Source: Salinimicrobium sp035607535
GTDB lineage: Bacteria > Bacteroidota > Bacteroidia > Flavobacteriales > Flavobacteriaceae
Assembly (NCBI RefSeq): GCF_035607535.1
Contig: NZ_JAYDZX010000002.1
Span: 434,001 to 498,000, forward strand
Length of the DNA: 64,000 bases
Direction of reading: 5' to 3'
Part shown: piece after piece, positions 15,316 through 22,920 of the stretch
How positions within the stretch are numbered: the first letter of the stretch is position 1
Layout of the letters: every line of letters begins with the position of its first letter
Notes under the pieces: generated by a model
Databases searched by the model: none
What the model was told of the DNA's origin: nothing
What the model saw: the letters and a program-made list of their open reading frames with translations, nothing else
Program-made: the position numbers and the translations under genes

Positions 15316-15356
15316 CGGCATTTTTGGTAACTCGTTATATGAAAACTAATATAGTT
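15316..15356 (-). other. Candidate attI-like junction between recombinase and first cassette
   Basis: The first cassette ends on the plus strand in TTTTTGGTAAC at 15331. Beyond it the palindromic arm seen at all other sites is absent; instead there is TCGTTATATGAAAAC, then the recombinase stop codon at 15359. On the minus strand this reads ATATAACGAGTTACC, so a GTT cut point lies 28 bp past the recombinase gene. A simple, non-palindromic GTT site beside the integrase is what an integron attI looks like. Inferred from position only. Confidence 0.5.
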
Positions 15357-15358
15357 AT

Positions 15359-15628
15359 TTATCCCTCAAAGTTACGGGATAACAACAGGTTTTCGTTGTT
15401 TTTATCTGCTTGCAACATCTCCTTTACCGTTACATCCAAAGGACTCTCAATCTTCATGATGTCCTTTCTCGAAACATGGGTGTAGATCATTGTAGTTTCT
15501 GGTCGGGAATGGCCAAGTAGCTCCTGAATATATCTTATGTCTATCCCGTTTTCCAGCATGTGTGTGGCGTAGGAATGCCTATAATTTTATGAAATAAGTT
15601 TCTTCCTGATCCCGGTTATTGTTGAGTT
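15359..15628 (-). pseudogene. Tyrosine recombinase (integron-integrase-like), C-terminal remnant with in-frame stop
   Basis: The intact frame gives 66 residues from an internal Met (15559), but the homology extends upstream in the same frame: GIRKKLIS, then a TAA at 15587-15589, then RHSYATHMLENGIDIRYIQ. The visible catalytic parts are the Arg of RHSYATH, the His of LLGHS and the nucleophile Tyr of TTMIYTHVS. The SPLD that follows is also seen in integron integrases and in many Bacteroidota recombinases. The HxxR His expected just before RHS is lost together with the stop. The N-terminal two thirds are missing; the next sequence upstream is the terminator of the ompH operon. The gene points the same way as the cassettes, unlike classical intI. 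Confidence 0.8.
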
Positions 15629-15633
15629 AGGAG

Positions 15634-15658
15634 AAAAAAAAGCGCATCAATGATGCGC
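15634..15658 (-). terminator. Rho-independent terminator of the ompH operon
   Basis: Minus strand: stem GCGCATCATTGATGCGC followed by eight T. It lies 31 bp after the stop of the downstream ompH gene and ends the long uppS-bamA-ompH transcript just before the cassette array. Confidence 0.85.
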
Positions 15659-15688
15659 AGTTTTCCAGAATTTATTTTGAGCTAAAAA

Positions 15689-16198
15689 TTAGATTCCCAA
15701 TTCTTTCTTTACATCTGGCATTAGGTCATAACCATCGGCCATGATAACACCTGTTCCGGTAGTAGAATCAAGTACGTAATCAAATCCCTTAGCACGGGCT
15801 ACTTTTTGAATGGTAGTGCGGGCTTTTTCAAGTACCGGCTTAAGTAGCTCCATTTCTTTTTTCTGAAGTTCCTGTACGGCATTTTGACGATATTCACCTA
15901 TAGATCTCTGAGTTTGTTGTAGCTCAAGAGCTCTTTTCTGGTTTTCTTCATCTGTTTTGGTCTGTGCTTCAGATTCATACCTTTTCATGGTGTTCTGAGC
16001 TTCAGTAACCAGGTCTTTTATTTCGGTATCGTAGGTTTTCTGTAGTTTTTCCAACTGGTTCATTGCAGCTTTGTACGACGGCATTTGCTCAATAAGTTCC
16101 TGTGTTGCTATATGAGCAACTTTCGTTTGTGCATTTGCAAAAGAACTTGCTCCCAGGATTAAAGCTACAGCTATTAGAAGGGTCTTAAATTGTTTCAT
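15689..16198 (-). CDS. OmpH/Skp-family periplasmic chaperone
   Basis: 169 residues. A signal peptide ends at ASSFANA; the mature protein begins QTKVAHIATQELIEQMPSY, the usual start of the Skp fold. It is followed by long charged helices (about residues 45-125, KAAMNQLEKLQKTYDTEIKD and onwards) that form the arms of the trimer. The C-terminus FDYVLDSTTGTGVIMADGYDL returns to the body. Skp-type proteins hold outer-membrane proteins unfolded on their way to BamA. It is the second of two ompH genes behind bamA and the last gene of the operon. Confidence 0.9.
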   Translation of the reverse strand: MKQFKTLLIAVALILGASSFANAQTKVAHIATQELIEQMPSYKAAMNQLEKLQKTYDTEIKDLVTEAQNTMKRYESEAQTKTDEENQKRALELQQTQRSIGEYRQNAVQELQKKEMELLKPVLEKARTTIQKVARAKGFDYVLDSTTGTGVIMADGYDLMPDVKKELGI

Positions 16199-16264
16199 TG
16201 TCTTAGAATTGATTATTTAATTGTTGAATTATTGATTGTAAAAGTATTTGTGTTCAGTGTTGTG

Positions 16265-17068
16265 TTAGTTATTTCCTCTTTCTTCCCTTGCCTTAGCTAC
16301 GGAATCTTTTTTCCTTTGGCGCTCCTTCAGGATCTCTTCCCTGCGTCTTTCGGCTTCCTCTTGTTTTGCAGTTCTAATCGAGTCTCTTACTCTGCGGCGC
16401 TCCTCCAGTAAAGCCTCTCTTTCCTGCTTCCTTTCTAGCTGAAGTTGCTCTCTTTCTGAAAGTACTGCATCTTCTTCAACGGTCTTGGCTTCCTCTCTTA
16501 AAAGTTCACGCTTTTCCTGGCGGGTCTCCAGTTCTTCTCTATTCGAAGCCCTGGTAATACTTCTAAGGACCTGGTCGCTTACATCAAGCCTGTCGGCTGC
16601 ATAGAGGGTGACCACATCTGCCGATTTGTCAAAGATAAGATCATAGTTACGGGCTTTAGCAATCTCCTGCACTGCTACAAAAACCTGATCCTGGATTGGT
16701 TTTACCAGCTGAAGTTTTTGGGTGATAAGATCTCCATTGGGACCAAATCTTTTTTGCTGATAATCAAGGATCTTTTTTTCTTCAAATTTTATCTCATCTT
16801 CACGATCTGCAATTAGTTCACTTGTCAAAAGTGGCCTTTCATTGGCAAGATCCTGTTTCATTTTTTCGATTCTGGTCATTTCAGTTTCGATCTCCCTTTT
16901 CCACTGCTGTACTTTTTTGTCAAGCTGGGCAGAGGCTTCCTGATATTCGGGAACGTTCTCCAGGATGTATTCCATGTCTACATAACCAATTCTTACTGTT
17001 TGCTGCGCCTGTACGGAAAATCCTGAAAGGACTAAAAAAGCTAGTGGTAAAAGAATTGATTTTTTCAT
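16265..17068 (-). CDS. OmpH/Skp-family protein with long coiled-coil tail
   Basis: 267 residues from the ATG at 17068. The signal peptide ends at FSVQAQ and the Skp-like part starts QTVRIGYVDMEYILENVPEY. The core is about 170 residues; a further 80 residues form a very charged, Arg/Glu-rich helical tail (REERRRVRDSIRTAKQEEAE-like) not found in the shorter neighbour. The tail repeats EExRRxRDSI / RQRKKDSVAK. It lies 33 bp after bamA in the same operon, so a role in outer-membrane protein delivery is likely. The tail could extend the chaperone arms or bind peptidoglycan; this is not known. Confidence 0.88.
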   Translation of the reverse strand: MKKSILLPLAFLVLSGFSVQAQQTVRIGYVDMEYILENVPEYQEASAQLDKKVQQWKREIETEMTRIEKMKQDLANERPLLTSELIADREDEIKFEEKKILDYQQKRFGPNGDLITQKLQLVKPIQDQVFVAVQEIAKARNYDLIFDKSADVVTLYAADRLDVSDQVLRSITRASNREELETRQEKRELLREEAKTVEEDAVLSEREQLQLERKQEREALLEERRRVRDSIRTAKQEEAERRREEILKERQRKKDSVAKAREERGNN

Positions 17069-17101
17069 GATCAATAGGTTTATAGAAAATACCGTGCCAA
17101 A

Positions 17102-19744
17102 TTAAAACTGCTGTCCAATTATAAAGTGTGTCTCCCAGCCGTTAGCTCCGGTCTCTCCGGGTAGTGGGTCAAATCCATAGCCAAAGTCGATTCCTAGTAA
17201 TCCAAAGGCGGGCATGAAGATCCTAATCCCTGCACCGGCACTCCTGTTAACCTGGAACGGGTTATAATCCCTGAATCCGTCAAAGGAAGCACCTGCTTCC
17301 AAAAAGGTCAGGGCATATATAGAAGCTGTAGGTTTTAGGGTAATAGGGTATCTCAATTCTAGTGAGTATTTGTTGTAAATGGTGGCACCGTCGTTATCTG
17401 TAGCCGAGGTCATCACGCCTCTATCCAGCGGAATTAGTGACTGGTTAGGATATCCTCTTAAGGCAATAGCCTCCCGGCCATCCATACTAAAGGTTCCCAT
17501 TCCGTCTCCTCCAAGGTAGAATCTTTCAAAAGGAGGCACACCCCTGTCGTTGTTGTATGCTCCAAGGAAACCGTACTCGGCATGAGTTTTTAGTACCAGT
17601 TTCTCGTAGAGATTCGTATACCAGGTTCCGTTGAATTTGATCTTGTAGAATTCCAGCCATTTGTATTTCTCCTGGTCGATCTTGGTTTGATCGGGTACCG
17701 GGTCTTCTCCTTCTCTCAAAGGTCTTCCCTGCCTGTTGATCAAAACACCTCTTTCGTTTTCGAGCTGAAATTCTCTCTGGTCTCCCAGATTTGCGTAGTC
17801 AATGTCGTTAAACAGGGAGTAAGGCGGAGTGAGCTTTGCAACTACTTCAAACTTCGAACCTCCCATTGGGAAGATAGGATTGCTAAAAGTATTATCTCTC
17901 GTAAGTCCAAGGGTAAGAGAGAAGTTGTTTGAATATCCGTCTCCAAAGGTGAAGAGCCCGGTGTTGTAATTGCTTAGGTTGTAATGCTGAAAAGCAACAG
18001 CAGTTGAAAGGATGAAGAAATCATCAGGTACTGTTAGTCTTCTTGCTAAACCAAAGGTAATCCCCGAGATAGAAAATTTTCGGTCTTTGTCTGCCTCCCG
18101 ATTCCTGAAGTCATAGAAATATTGCTCTGTGTGTTGGAGGGAAGTCGATAGCCTTACCGGCTTCTTTCCGCCCCACCACGGTTCAGAGAATGAAAGACTA
18201 TAGGTTTGGTAATATGTACTTGCCTGTGCGCGAAGAGAAAGTGTTTGTCCGTCTCCCATTGGCAAGGGTTTGTATGCTTCCTTATCAAAAAGTCCGCTTA
18301 ACGAGAAATTATTGAAAGATAATCCAAGGGTTCCAACAAAACCTCCACCGCCATATCCTCCCTGCAGTTCGATCTGGCTGGCACCGGCTTCAACAACAGA
18401 ATACTCGAGGTCTACTGTTCCTTCATTCTGATCCACATTTTTAAAATCCGGTGACAGGTTCTCAGCATCAAAAAATCCTAATTGCCCTAGCTCCCTCACC
18501 GTTCTAACCACAGCTTCCTTGCTGTACTTGTGACCCGGCTTTGTCCTCATTTCCCTGTAGATCACATGATCTTTTGTCTTGTCATTCCCAACTACCGTGA
18601 TCTCATCAAAATATGCTATTTTTCCTTCCCTAATTCTTATTTCAAAATCAATTGTGTCATTGTAAACCCTTACTTCCACCGGGTTTATATTTGAGAAAAG
18701 GTAACCGTTGTTCTGGTAAAGGTTTGTGAGGTCATTGGCATCGGGCTTGGTATTGTCTGCGATCTGCTTTTCAAGCAAGACGCCATTGTAGACATCTCCT
18801 TTGCTTATCCCTAGCACCCGTTGCAGCTCGCGGTCTGAATACACCGAATTTCCAATAAATTCAATATTCCCGAAGTAATATTGATCTCCTTCTTCAATAT
18901 TGATTTGCAGAGCGACATCGTCCTCATCTATTTGTACAAGGCTATCAGATATTATCCTTGCATCACGATAACCTCTTTTCTTATAAACATCAAGCAGGTT
19001 CTGCTTATCGGCCTCATATTCTTCCGGAATGAATTTGGATCGTTTCCAGAACCTAAAGAAGTTCTCCTGTTTTGTCTTTTTCATCGCTCGCTTTAAGCGG
19101 GCATCAGATAAGGCTTCATTTCCGGTGATCTCAATATCCTCAATTTTCACCCTTTCGCCTTTGTCGACATTGATCACCATGTTGACGGTGTTCCTGTTAA
19201 GCGTATCTTCCGCAGGGACTGTGTTTATGGCAACTTTAGTGTTGAGGAATCCTTCCTCTTTAAAGGTGTTTTGAATGTAGTTTCGGGTAGTTGTGACTAG
19301 GTTTTCGGTCACTTTAGTACCTACTGTAAGCTTGTTTTCTTTTATGAGGCTTTCGCTCTTTTTCTTCTTTACTCCCTGAATTCTTACATTGGCAAGTGCG
19401 GGAACTTCCTGAATCTCCAGTTCAAGATCGGCAACATTACCTTCTATGTTGGTAACGTAGATATTGATATCGCTAAAGGAGCCAACATCCCATAATTTTT
19501 TGAGTACTTTACTAATCTTGTCTCCGGGAATAAAGATCTTTTCACCCTTTTTAAGACCAGTATAAGCTATTATTGTTTGTTCATTGAAGGAGACATTTCC
19601 CGTAACTTTTATTTCTCCTATAGTGTACTCCTGGCCGTTTGCAAGTGGCAGGTCCTGTGCTGCTGAAGTAAAACTGAATAAAAGGCCAAGGGCCAAAAGT
19701 GCTAATCTATATCTTGTTCTAAAGGCACTAACTAAGTTGCTCAC
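17102..19744 (-). CDS. bamA: Outer-membrane protein assembly factor BamA
   Basis: 880 residues from the GTG at 19744, which overlaps the end of uppS. It is followed at once by a good signal peptide (LALLALGLLFSFTSAAQ). An upstream ATG at 19852 would add 36 residues inside uppS and put a charged segment before the signal peptide, so I reject it. POTRA repeats follow (YTIGEIKVTGNVSFNE, ALANVRIQGVKKKKSESL, VKIEDIEITGNEALSD, YYFGNIEFIGNSVYSD, AYFDEITVVGNDKTKD), then a 16-stranded barrel with GGYGGGGFVGTLGLSFNNFS and the terminal Phe (IIGQQF). BamA is the essential insertase for outer-membrane barrels. Operon with uppS upstream and two ompH genes downstream. Confidence 0.95.
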   Translation of the reverse strand: MSNLVSAFRTRYRLALLALGLLFSFTSAAQDLPLANGQEYTIGEIKVTGNVSFNEQTIIAYTGLKKGEKIFIPGDKISKVLKKLWDVGSFSDINIYVTNIEGNVADLELEIQEVPALANVRIQGVKKKKSESLIKENKLTVGTKVTENLVTTTRNYIQNTFKEEGFLNTKVAINTVPAEDTLNRNTVNMVINVDKGERVKIEDIEITGNEALSDARLKRAMKKTKQENFFRFWKRSKFIPEEYEADKQNLLDVYKKRGYRDARIISDSLVQIDEDDVALQINIEEGDQYYFGNIEFIGNSVYSDRELQRVLGISKGDVYNGVLLEKQIADNTKPDANDLTNLYQNNGYLFSNINPVEVRVYNDTIDFEIRIREGKIAYFDEITVVGNDKTKDHVIYREMRTKPGHKYSKEAVVRTVRELGQLGFFDAENLSPDFKNVDQNEGTVDLEYSVVEAGASQIELQGGYGGGGFVGTLGLSFNNFSLSGLFDKEAYKPLPMGDGQTLSLRAQASTYYQTYSLSFSEPWWGGKKPVRLSTSLQHTEQYFYDFRNREADKDRKFSISGITFGLARRLTVPDDFFILSTAVAFQHYNLSNYNTGLFTFGDGYSNNFSLTLGLTRDNTFSNPIFPMGGSKFEVVAKLTPPYSLFNDIDYANLGDQREFQLENERGVLINRQGRPLREGEDPVPDQTKIDQEKYKWLEFYKIKFNGTWYTNLYEKLVLKTHAEYGFLGAYNNDRGVPPFERFYLGGDGMGTFSMDGREAIALRGYPNQSLIPLDRGVMTSATDNDGATIYNKYSLELRYPITLKPTASIYALTFLEAGASFDGFRDYNPFQVNRSAGAGIRIFMPAFGLLGIDFGYGFDPLPGETGANGWETHFIIGQQF

Positions 19745-20468
19745 TTGTTTTTCCAAATCTTCGTTCTCTGTTTTGATAATTATAAATGGCCTCAAAGAGA
19801 TCTTCCCTCCTGTAGTCGGGCCATAATATTTCTGAAAAATATAATTCGGCATAAGCGATCTGCCATAGAAGGAAGTTGCTTATGCGCTGTTCTCCGCTTG
19901 TTCTTATTACCAAATCTACATCTGGCAAATTGCGGGTGTAAAGATGCTTATTTATAACCGATTCATCAATATCTTTAGTGGAAATCTCACCTGCAGCTAC
20001 TTTTGCAGAGATCTCTTTCACCATATGACCAAGTTCTTCCCTGGAGCCATAGCTCAAAGCCAGGGTAAGGGTCATCCTGCTGTTCGCGGCTGTTTTATTT
20101 ATTACTTCCTGCAACTCCCGGTTCGCTTTTGCGGGTAAATTGTCAAGGCAACCTATAGCGTTGAGCCTTATATCATTTTCCTGCAGGGTCTTGATCTCTT
20201 TCTTGAGAGAAGAGACCAGAAGCTTCATGAGGGTATCTACTTCTACTTTGGGTCTGTTCCAGTTTTCGGTCGAGAAGGCGTAGAGGGTAAGGTTTTGCAC
20301 TCCAATTTCGGCGCAACCTTCTACCACATCACGAACCGCCTTAGTGCCTTTTTCATGACCGCGCACCCGCATTAATCCCTGCTTCTTTGCCCACCTTCCG
20401 TTACCATCCATAATGATGGCGATGTGTTGGGGCAATTTAGAAGGATCAATTTTTTCTTTAAAACTCAT
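19728..20468 (-). CDS. uppS: Isoprenyl transferase (undecaprenyl diphosphate synthase)
   Basis: 246 residues from the ATG at 20468, two bases from the DUF6089 stop. It carries the cis-prenyltransferase signatures: IAIIMDGNGRWAKKQG (catalytic Asp and pyrophosphate-binding residues), TLYAFSTENWNRP, LALSYGSREEL and DLVIRTSGEQRISNFLLWQ near the C-terminus. It condenses farnesyl diphosphate with isopentenyl diphosphate to make the C55 carrier for peptidoglycan and O-antigen. It acts in the cytoplasm at the membrane. The bamA gene overlaps its last 17 bases, so the two are probably translationally coupled. Confidence 0.95.
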   Translation of the reverse strand: MSFKEKIDPSKLPQHIAIIMDGNGRWAKKQGLMRVRGHEKGTKAVRDVVEGCAEIGVQNLTLYAFSTENWNRPKVEVDTLMKLLVSSLKKEIKTLQENDIRLNAIGCLDNLPAKANRELQEVINKTAANSRMTLTLALSYGSREELGHMVKEISAKVAAGEISTKDIDESVINKHLYTRNLPDVDLVIRTSGEQRISNFLLWQIAYAELYFSEILWPDYRREDLFEAIYNYQNRERRFGKTSEQLS

Positions 20469-20469
20469 T

Positions 20470-21186
20470 TTAATATTTATTGAAGCAGTCCGAACCTCTA
20501 CCAAAATTAAAGGTCAGGTAAATTCCGGTGAAGACATACCAGTCGGTAGTATTTCTGTTTCCAAAGTCGTAGAGGTTGTAATCTCCCTCGACCTCAGATG
20601 GCTGGCTTCCGTCAAGATTATCTGTAAAAGTATAACGAGCTCCTATTTCAATGCCGCCCGCCATAAAATTATTAAGGGTTTGTTTATAGCCCATGACAAG
20701 GGGTATGGAAAATTCCCAGTTGTTTCCGGCTTCCTGCAGCTCATTTGCCTGCGGATTGGTATATGCCTTGTTCTTTAACATGTAATGTTTGGCAAAATAA
20801 TAATTTATGCCGCTGTAAAGATAAGGAGTTGATTGGTAAGTATTGGAATGAAGATCCCATTCCCAGAAAGTAAATTCTAATCCCAGTGAAGCTTCAGCTA
20901 AAGTGTTTGAGAAGGAATAACCGCGCTGCAGTCTTCGGCCTTCATTAGATTTTGCATCATCGGCCTCCAGTTTTGCATAAAGTAAAGAGAATCTAAAAGA
21001 ATGTCGGTCGCTGCGATTCCACTTTACCAAACCTCCAAAGACAGGGGTGTTGGGATTTATATAGGTAGTGTTGCCCACATCCCCAATGTAGTTTGCTCCT
21101 CCAATAAAAGGGCCAATTTCAAAATTTTGGGAATATGCCTGGTTACCGCAAAGCGCAATAAGAACCATAACAACAAGATACCTCAT
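20470..21186 (-). CDS. DUF6089 family outer-membrane protein
   Basis: 238 residues. Signal peptide ending near QAYSQ, then the DUF6089 start NFEIGPFIGGANYIGDVG. The rest is beta-strand rich and aromatic (WEWDLHSNTYQSTPYLYSG, FMAGGIEIGARYTFTDNL, YVFTGIYLTFNFG), indicating an outer-membrane barrel. It matches the position where this family is usually found in Flavobacteriia, between nadK and uppS-bamA. Function unknown; the neighbourhood suggests envelope biogenesis. The gene ends two bases before uppS. Confidence 0.88.
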   Translation of the reverse strand: MRYLVVMVLIALCGNQAYSQNFEIGPFIGGANYIGDVGNTTYINPNTPVFGGLVKWNRSDRHSFRFSLLYAKLEADDAKSNEGRRLQRGYSFSNTLAEASLGLEFTFWEWDLHSNTYQSTPYLYSGINYYFAKHYMLKNKAYTNPQANELQEAGNNWEFSIPLVMGYKQTLNNFMAGGIEIGARYTFTDNLDGSQPSEVEGDYNLYDFGNRNTTDWYVFTGIYLTFNFGRGSDCFNKY

Positions 21187-21288
21187 AGGTCTTCAAAAGT
21201 TTGCAAATATAACAATATTGTTTGCCCCGCAATAACCTGTACCGGTTTGTACCTTAGCATTAACAGATTTCAGGCGATTTTATTGTTT

Positions 21289-22173
21289 TTAGTTGCGCTT
21301 ATCTTCTCCCCAGAGAAGTTTTTTACGAAGGGTTTTGAGGAAAGTGTCCTCTGTGAATTCCACCATTTTAAGCTTAAAAGGTGCTTTTTGGATGGTAACG
21401 GTTGTATTGTTTCGAAGGGTAGCTAGTCTCGAATCCATGGAGACAAGATAATGTTCTGCCCGCCCCGATACTTTTAAGGTGATCCTGGTGTTGTCTTTGA
21501 TCACCAGGGGACGCGCATTGAGATTGTGTGGCGCAATAGGAGTAATTACCAGAGCTTTGGTGGCGGGAGTTATGACAGGCCCACCACAACTAAGCGAATA
21601 TCCGGTAGATCCTGTAGGAGTGGAGATTATTAGCCCGTCTGCCCAGTAAGCGGTGAGATATTCTTCATCCAGCCAGGTATCTATAGTGATCATGGAAGTA
21701 CTGTTCTTACGACTTACGGCAATCTCATTTAAGGCAAAATTGTTGCTGCACCAGTCTTCCACATCTGGATCTGTTTTTATGCACAGCAGGGAGCGCTCCG
21801 AGATCTTGTATTCATTTTTCAATAGTTTGGAAATAGTTGGCCGAATATCTTCTTTATGGACAGTAGCCAGAAAGCCCAGCCTGCCTGTATTGATCCCCAG
21901 AATGGGAATGTCCAGATCCTGAATGAAATTAACCGAATGTAAAATAGTCCCGTCACCTCCCACACTAATAAAAATATCAAAGCTGTCATCCAGCTCTTTA
22001 AAAGTTTCAAAGTGGTGAAAATCCTTTTTTATCTCATTGTTCTCATCAATTAGCCTTAGAAAATTCTCTTCTATGGCAACTTCGATATTTTCCTGATCAA
22101 GAACATTTAATAGCTCTTCAATATAGGTGCCCGAATTGGCGTGGTAAAATTGCCCGTAAATTGCAGCCTTCAT
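21289..22173 (-). CDS. nadK: NAD kinase
   Basis: 294 residues, the normal length. Diagnostic motifs: ISVGGDGTILHSVNF (GGDGT nucleotide-binding and catalytic Asp), NTGRLGFLA, NEIAVSRK, and STPTGSTGYSLSCGGPVITP (conserved Gly/Ser/Thr-rich NAD site). It phosphorylates NAD to NADP in the cytoplasm, using ATP or polyphosphate. It starts two bases after the CBS-protein stop and probably shares its transcript; about 100 bp separate it from the DUF6089 gene. Confidence 0.95.
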   Translation of the reverse strand: MKAAIYGQFYHANSGTYIEELLNVLDQENIEVAIEENFLRLIDENNEIKKDFHHFETFKELDDSFDIFISVGGDGTILHSVNFIQDLDIPILGINTGRLGFLATVHKEDIRPTISKLLKNEYKISERSLLCIKTDPDVEDWCSNNFALNEIAVSRKNSTSMITIDTWLDEEYLTAYWADGLIISTPTGSTGYSLSCGGPVITPATKALVITPIAPHNLNARPLVIKDNTRITLKVSGRAEHYLVSMDSRLATLRNNTTVTIQKAPFKLKMVEFTEDTFLKTLRKKLLWGEDKRN

Positions 22174-22175
22174 TA

Positions 22176-22832
22176 CTAGATGTTTAAGTATTTATCCAGA
22201 TAACGAGACCGGTCCTGCAGGTTGGAGGAAAATGAATCTTCCTCATTCTGGGAAACTACTTCATATCCATATCTTCTAAAGGTTTGAAAAAGCGCATTAA
22301 AAGGAGTGGTTCCCGTTTTTATGGTGATCTGTGCCCTTTCATTATCACTGCCAGAAACAAAAGCGCCTAAGACATTAGTGCCGTTGGATTCCACAATCTG
22401 GCAGATCTCGCTAAAAGAATAATCCTTTATCCCTTTCTCTACCACCAGAATACCACCTGGATTATTGAGAAAAGGCGATTCCGTAAACAGGTTCATGATA
22501 TCCTGCAGCTCCAGGTAACCCAGGAACTTGTTTTGGGAATTGAGCACAGGCATAATGTTCGAATCATTCTTGGAGAAATTGTGAAGTACATCGATCCAGT
22601 TATCTGTATCCCTAACAAAGAAGCCTTCAAGGGCATATTGATATTCTTCCATTTTCTTTTCGGGCTCAAAAACCCTGGCATCGGCAACAGGCACACAGCC
22701 CATATACGTCTCTTCCTGCATGATGGGCAGGTGTGAATATGGAAACTCGTTGAAGATCTCCAGCACATCTGAAACTGTACTGTCAAATCGCGGAATTTTG
22801 ATCTCGTTGAGAATGTATGGTTGAATGTTCAT
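22176..22832 (-). CDS. CBS-domain protein
   Basis: 218 residues from the ATG at 22832 (MNIQPYIL). Two CBS motifs: residues about 10-60 (DVLEIFNEFPYSHLPIMQEETYMGCVP) and 75-125 (NWIDVLHNFSKNDSNIMPVLNSQNKFLGYLELQDIM). The C-terminal 90 residues (GIKDYSFSEICQIVESN, RYGYEVVSQ) look like an ACT-like fold. CBS pairs bind adenine nucleotides and act as energy sensors. It starts the operon that continues with nadK, so a link to nucleotide state is plausible but unproven. It diverges from pdxJ, with 88 bp between them. Confidence 0.85.
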   Translation of the reverse strand: MNIQPYILNEIKIPRFDSTVSDVLEIFNEFPYSHLPIMQEETYMGCVPVADARVFEPEKKMEEYQYALEGFFVRDTDNWIDVLHNFSKNDSNIMPVLNSQNKFLGYLELQDIMNLFTESPFLNNPGGILVVEKGIKDYSFSEICQIVESNGTNVLGAFVSGSDNERAQITIKTGTTPFNALFQTFRRYGYEVVSQNEEDSFSSNLQDRSRYLDKYLNI

Positions 22833-22920
22833 TGCCCCTTCGTTTTTCTGCAAATTAATTAAAATAAAGTACTTTTTTGCTTATTCAACTTTGTATTTTT
22901 GTTCGAAACAGGAGCTAAAA

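Larger units (their letters stand above)
584..15331 (-). mobile_element. Integron-like gene-cassette array (21 cassettes, 20 attC-like sites)
   Basis: Twenty palindromic sites of 121-125 bp, each starting AAC and ending GTT on the plus strand, separate 21 segments that mostly carry one short gene each. Each segment starts GTTnnn and ends in the reverse complement of that start, and the pair differs from cassette to cassette. Read on the minus strand, a site begins nnnAACAA and ends in GTTnnn (often GACGTTnnn), matching the general layout of attC sites (RYYYAAC ... GTTRRRY). Cargo genes also read on the minus strand. Repeated cassettes include the site on their low-coordinate side, so the array is read from 15.3 kb down to 0.6 kb. 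A recombinase remnant lies at the high-coordinate end. The mechanism is inferred from layout; cutting positions have not been shown. Confidence 0.8.

Noticed and set aside
584..15331. CRISPR array
   Set aside because: The repeats are over 120 bp, palindromic throughout, and separated by gene-size segments with matched ends. No cas genes are present.
15359..15559. A functional 66-residue recombinase protein
   Set aside because: Homology continues upstream of the Met past an in-frame stop, and the N-terminal domain and one catalytic region are missing. It is a remnant.
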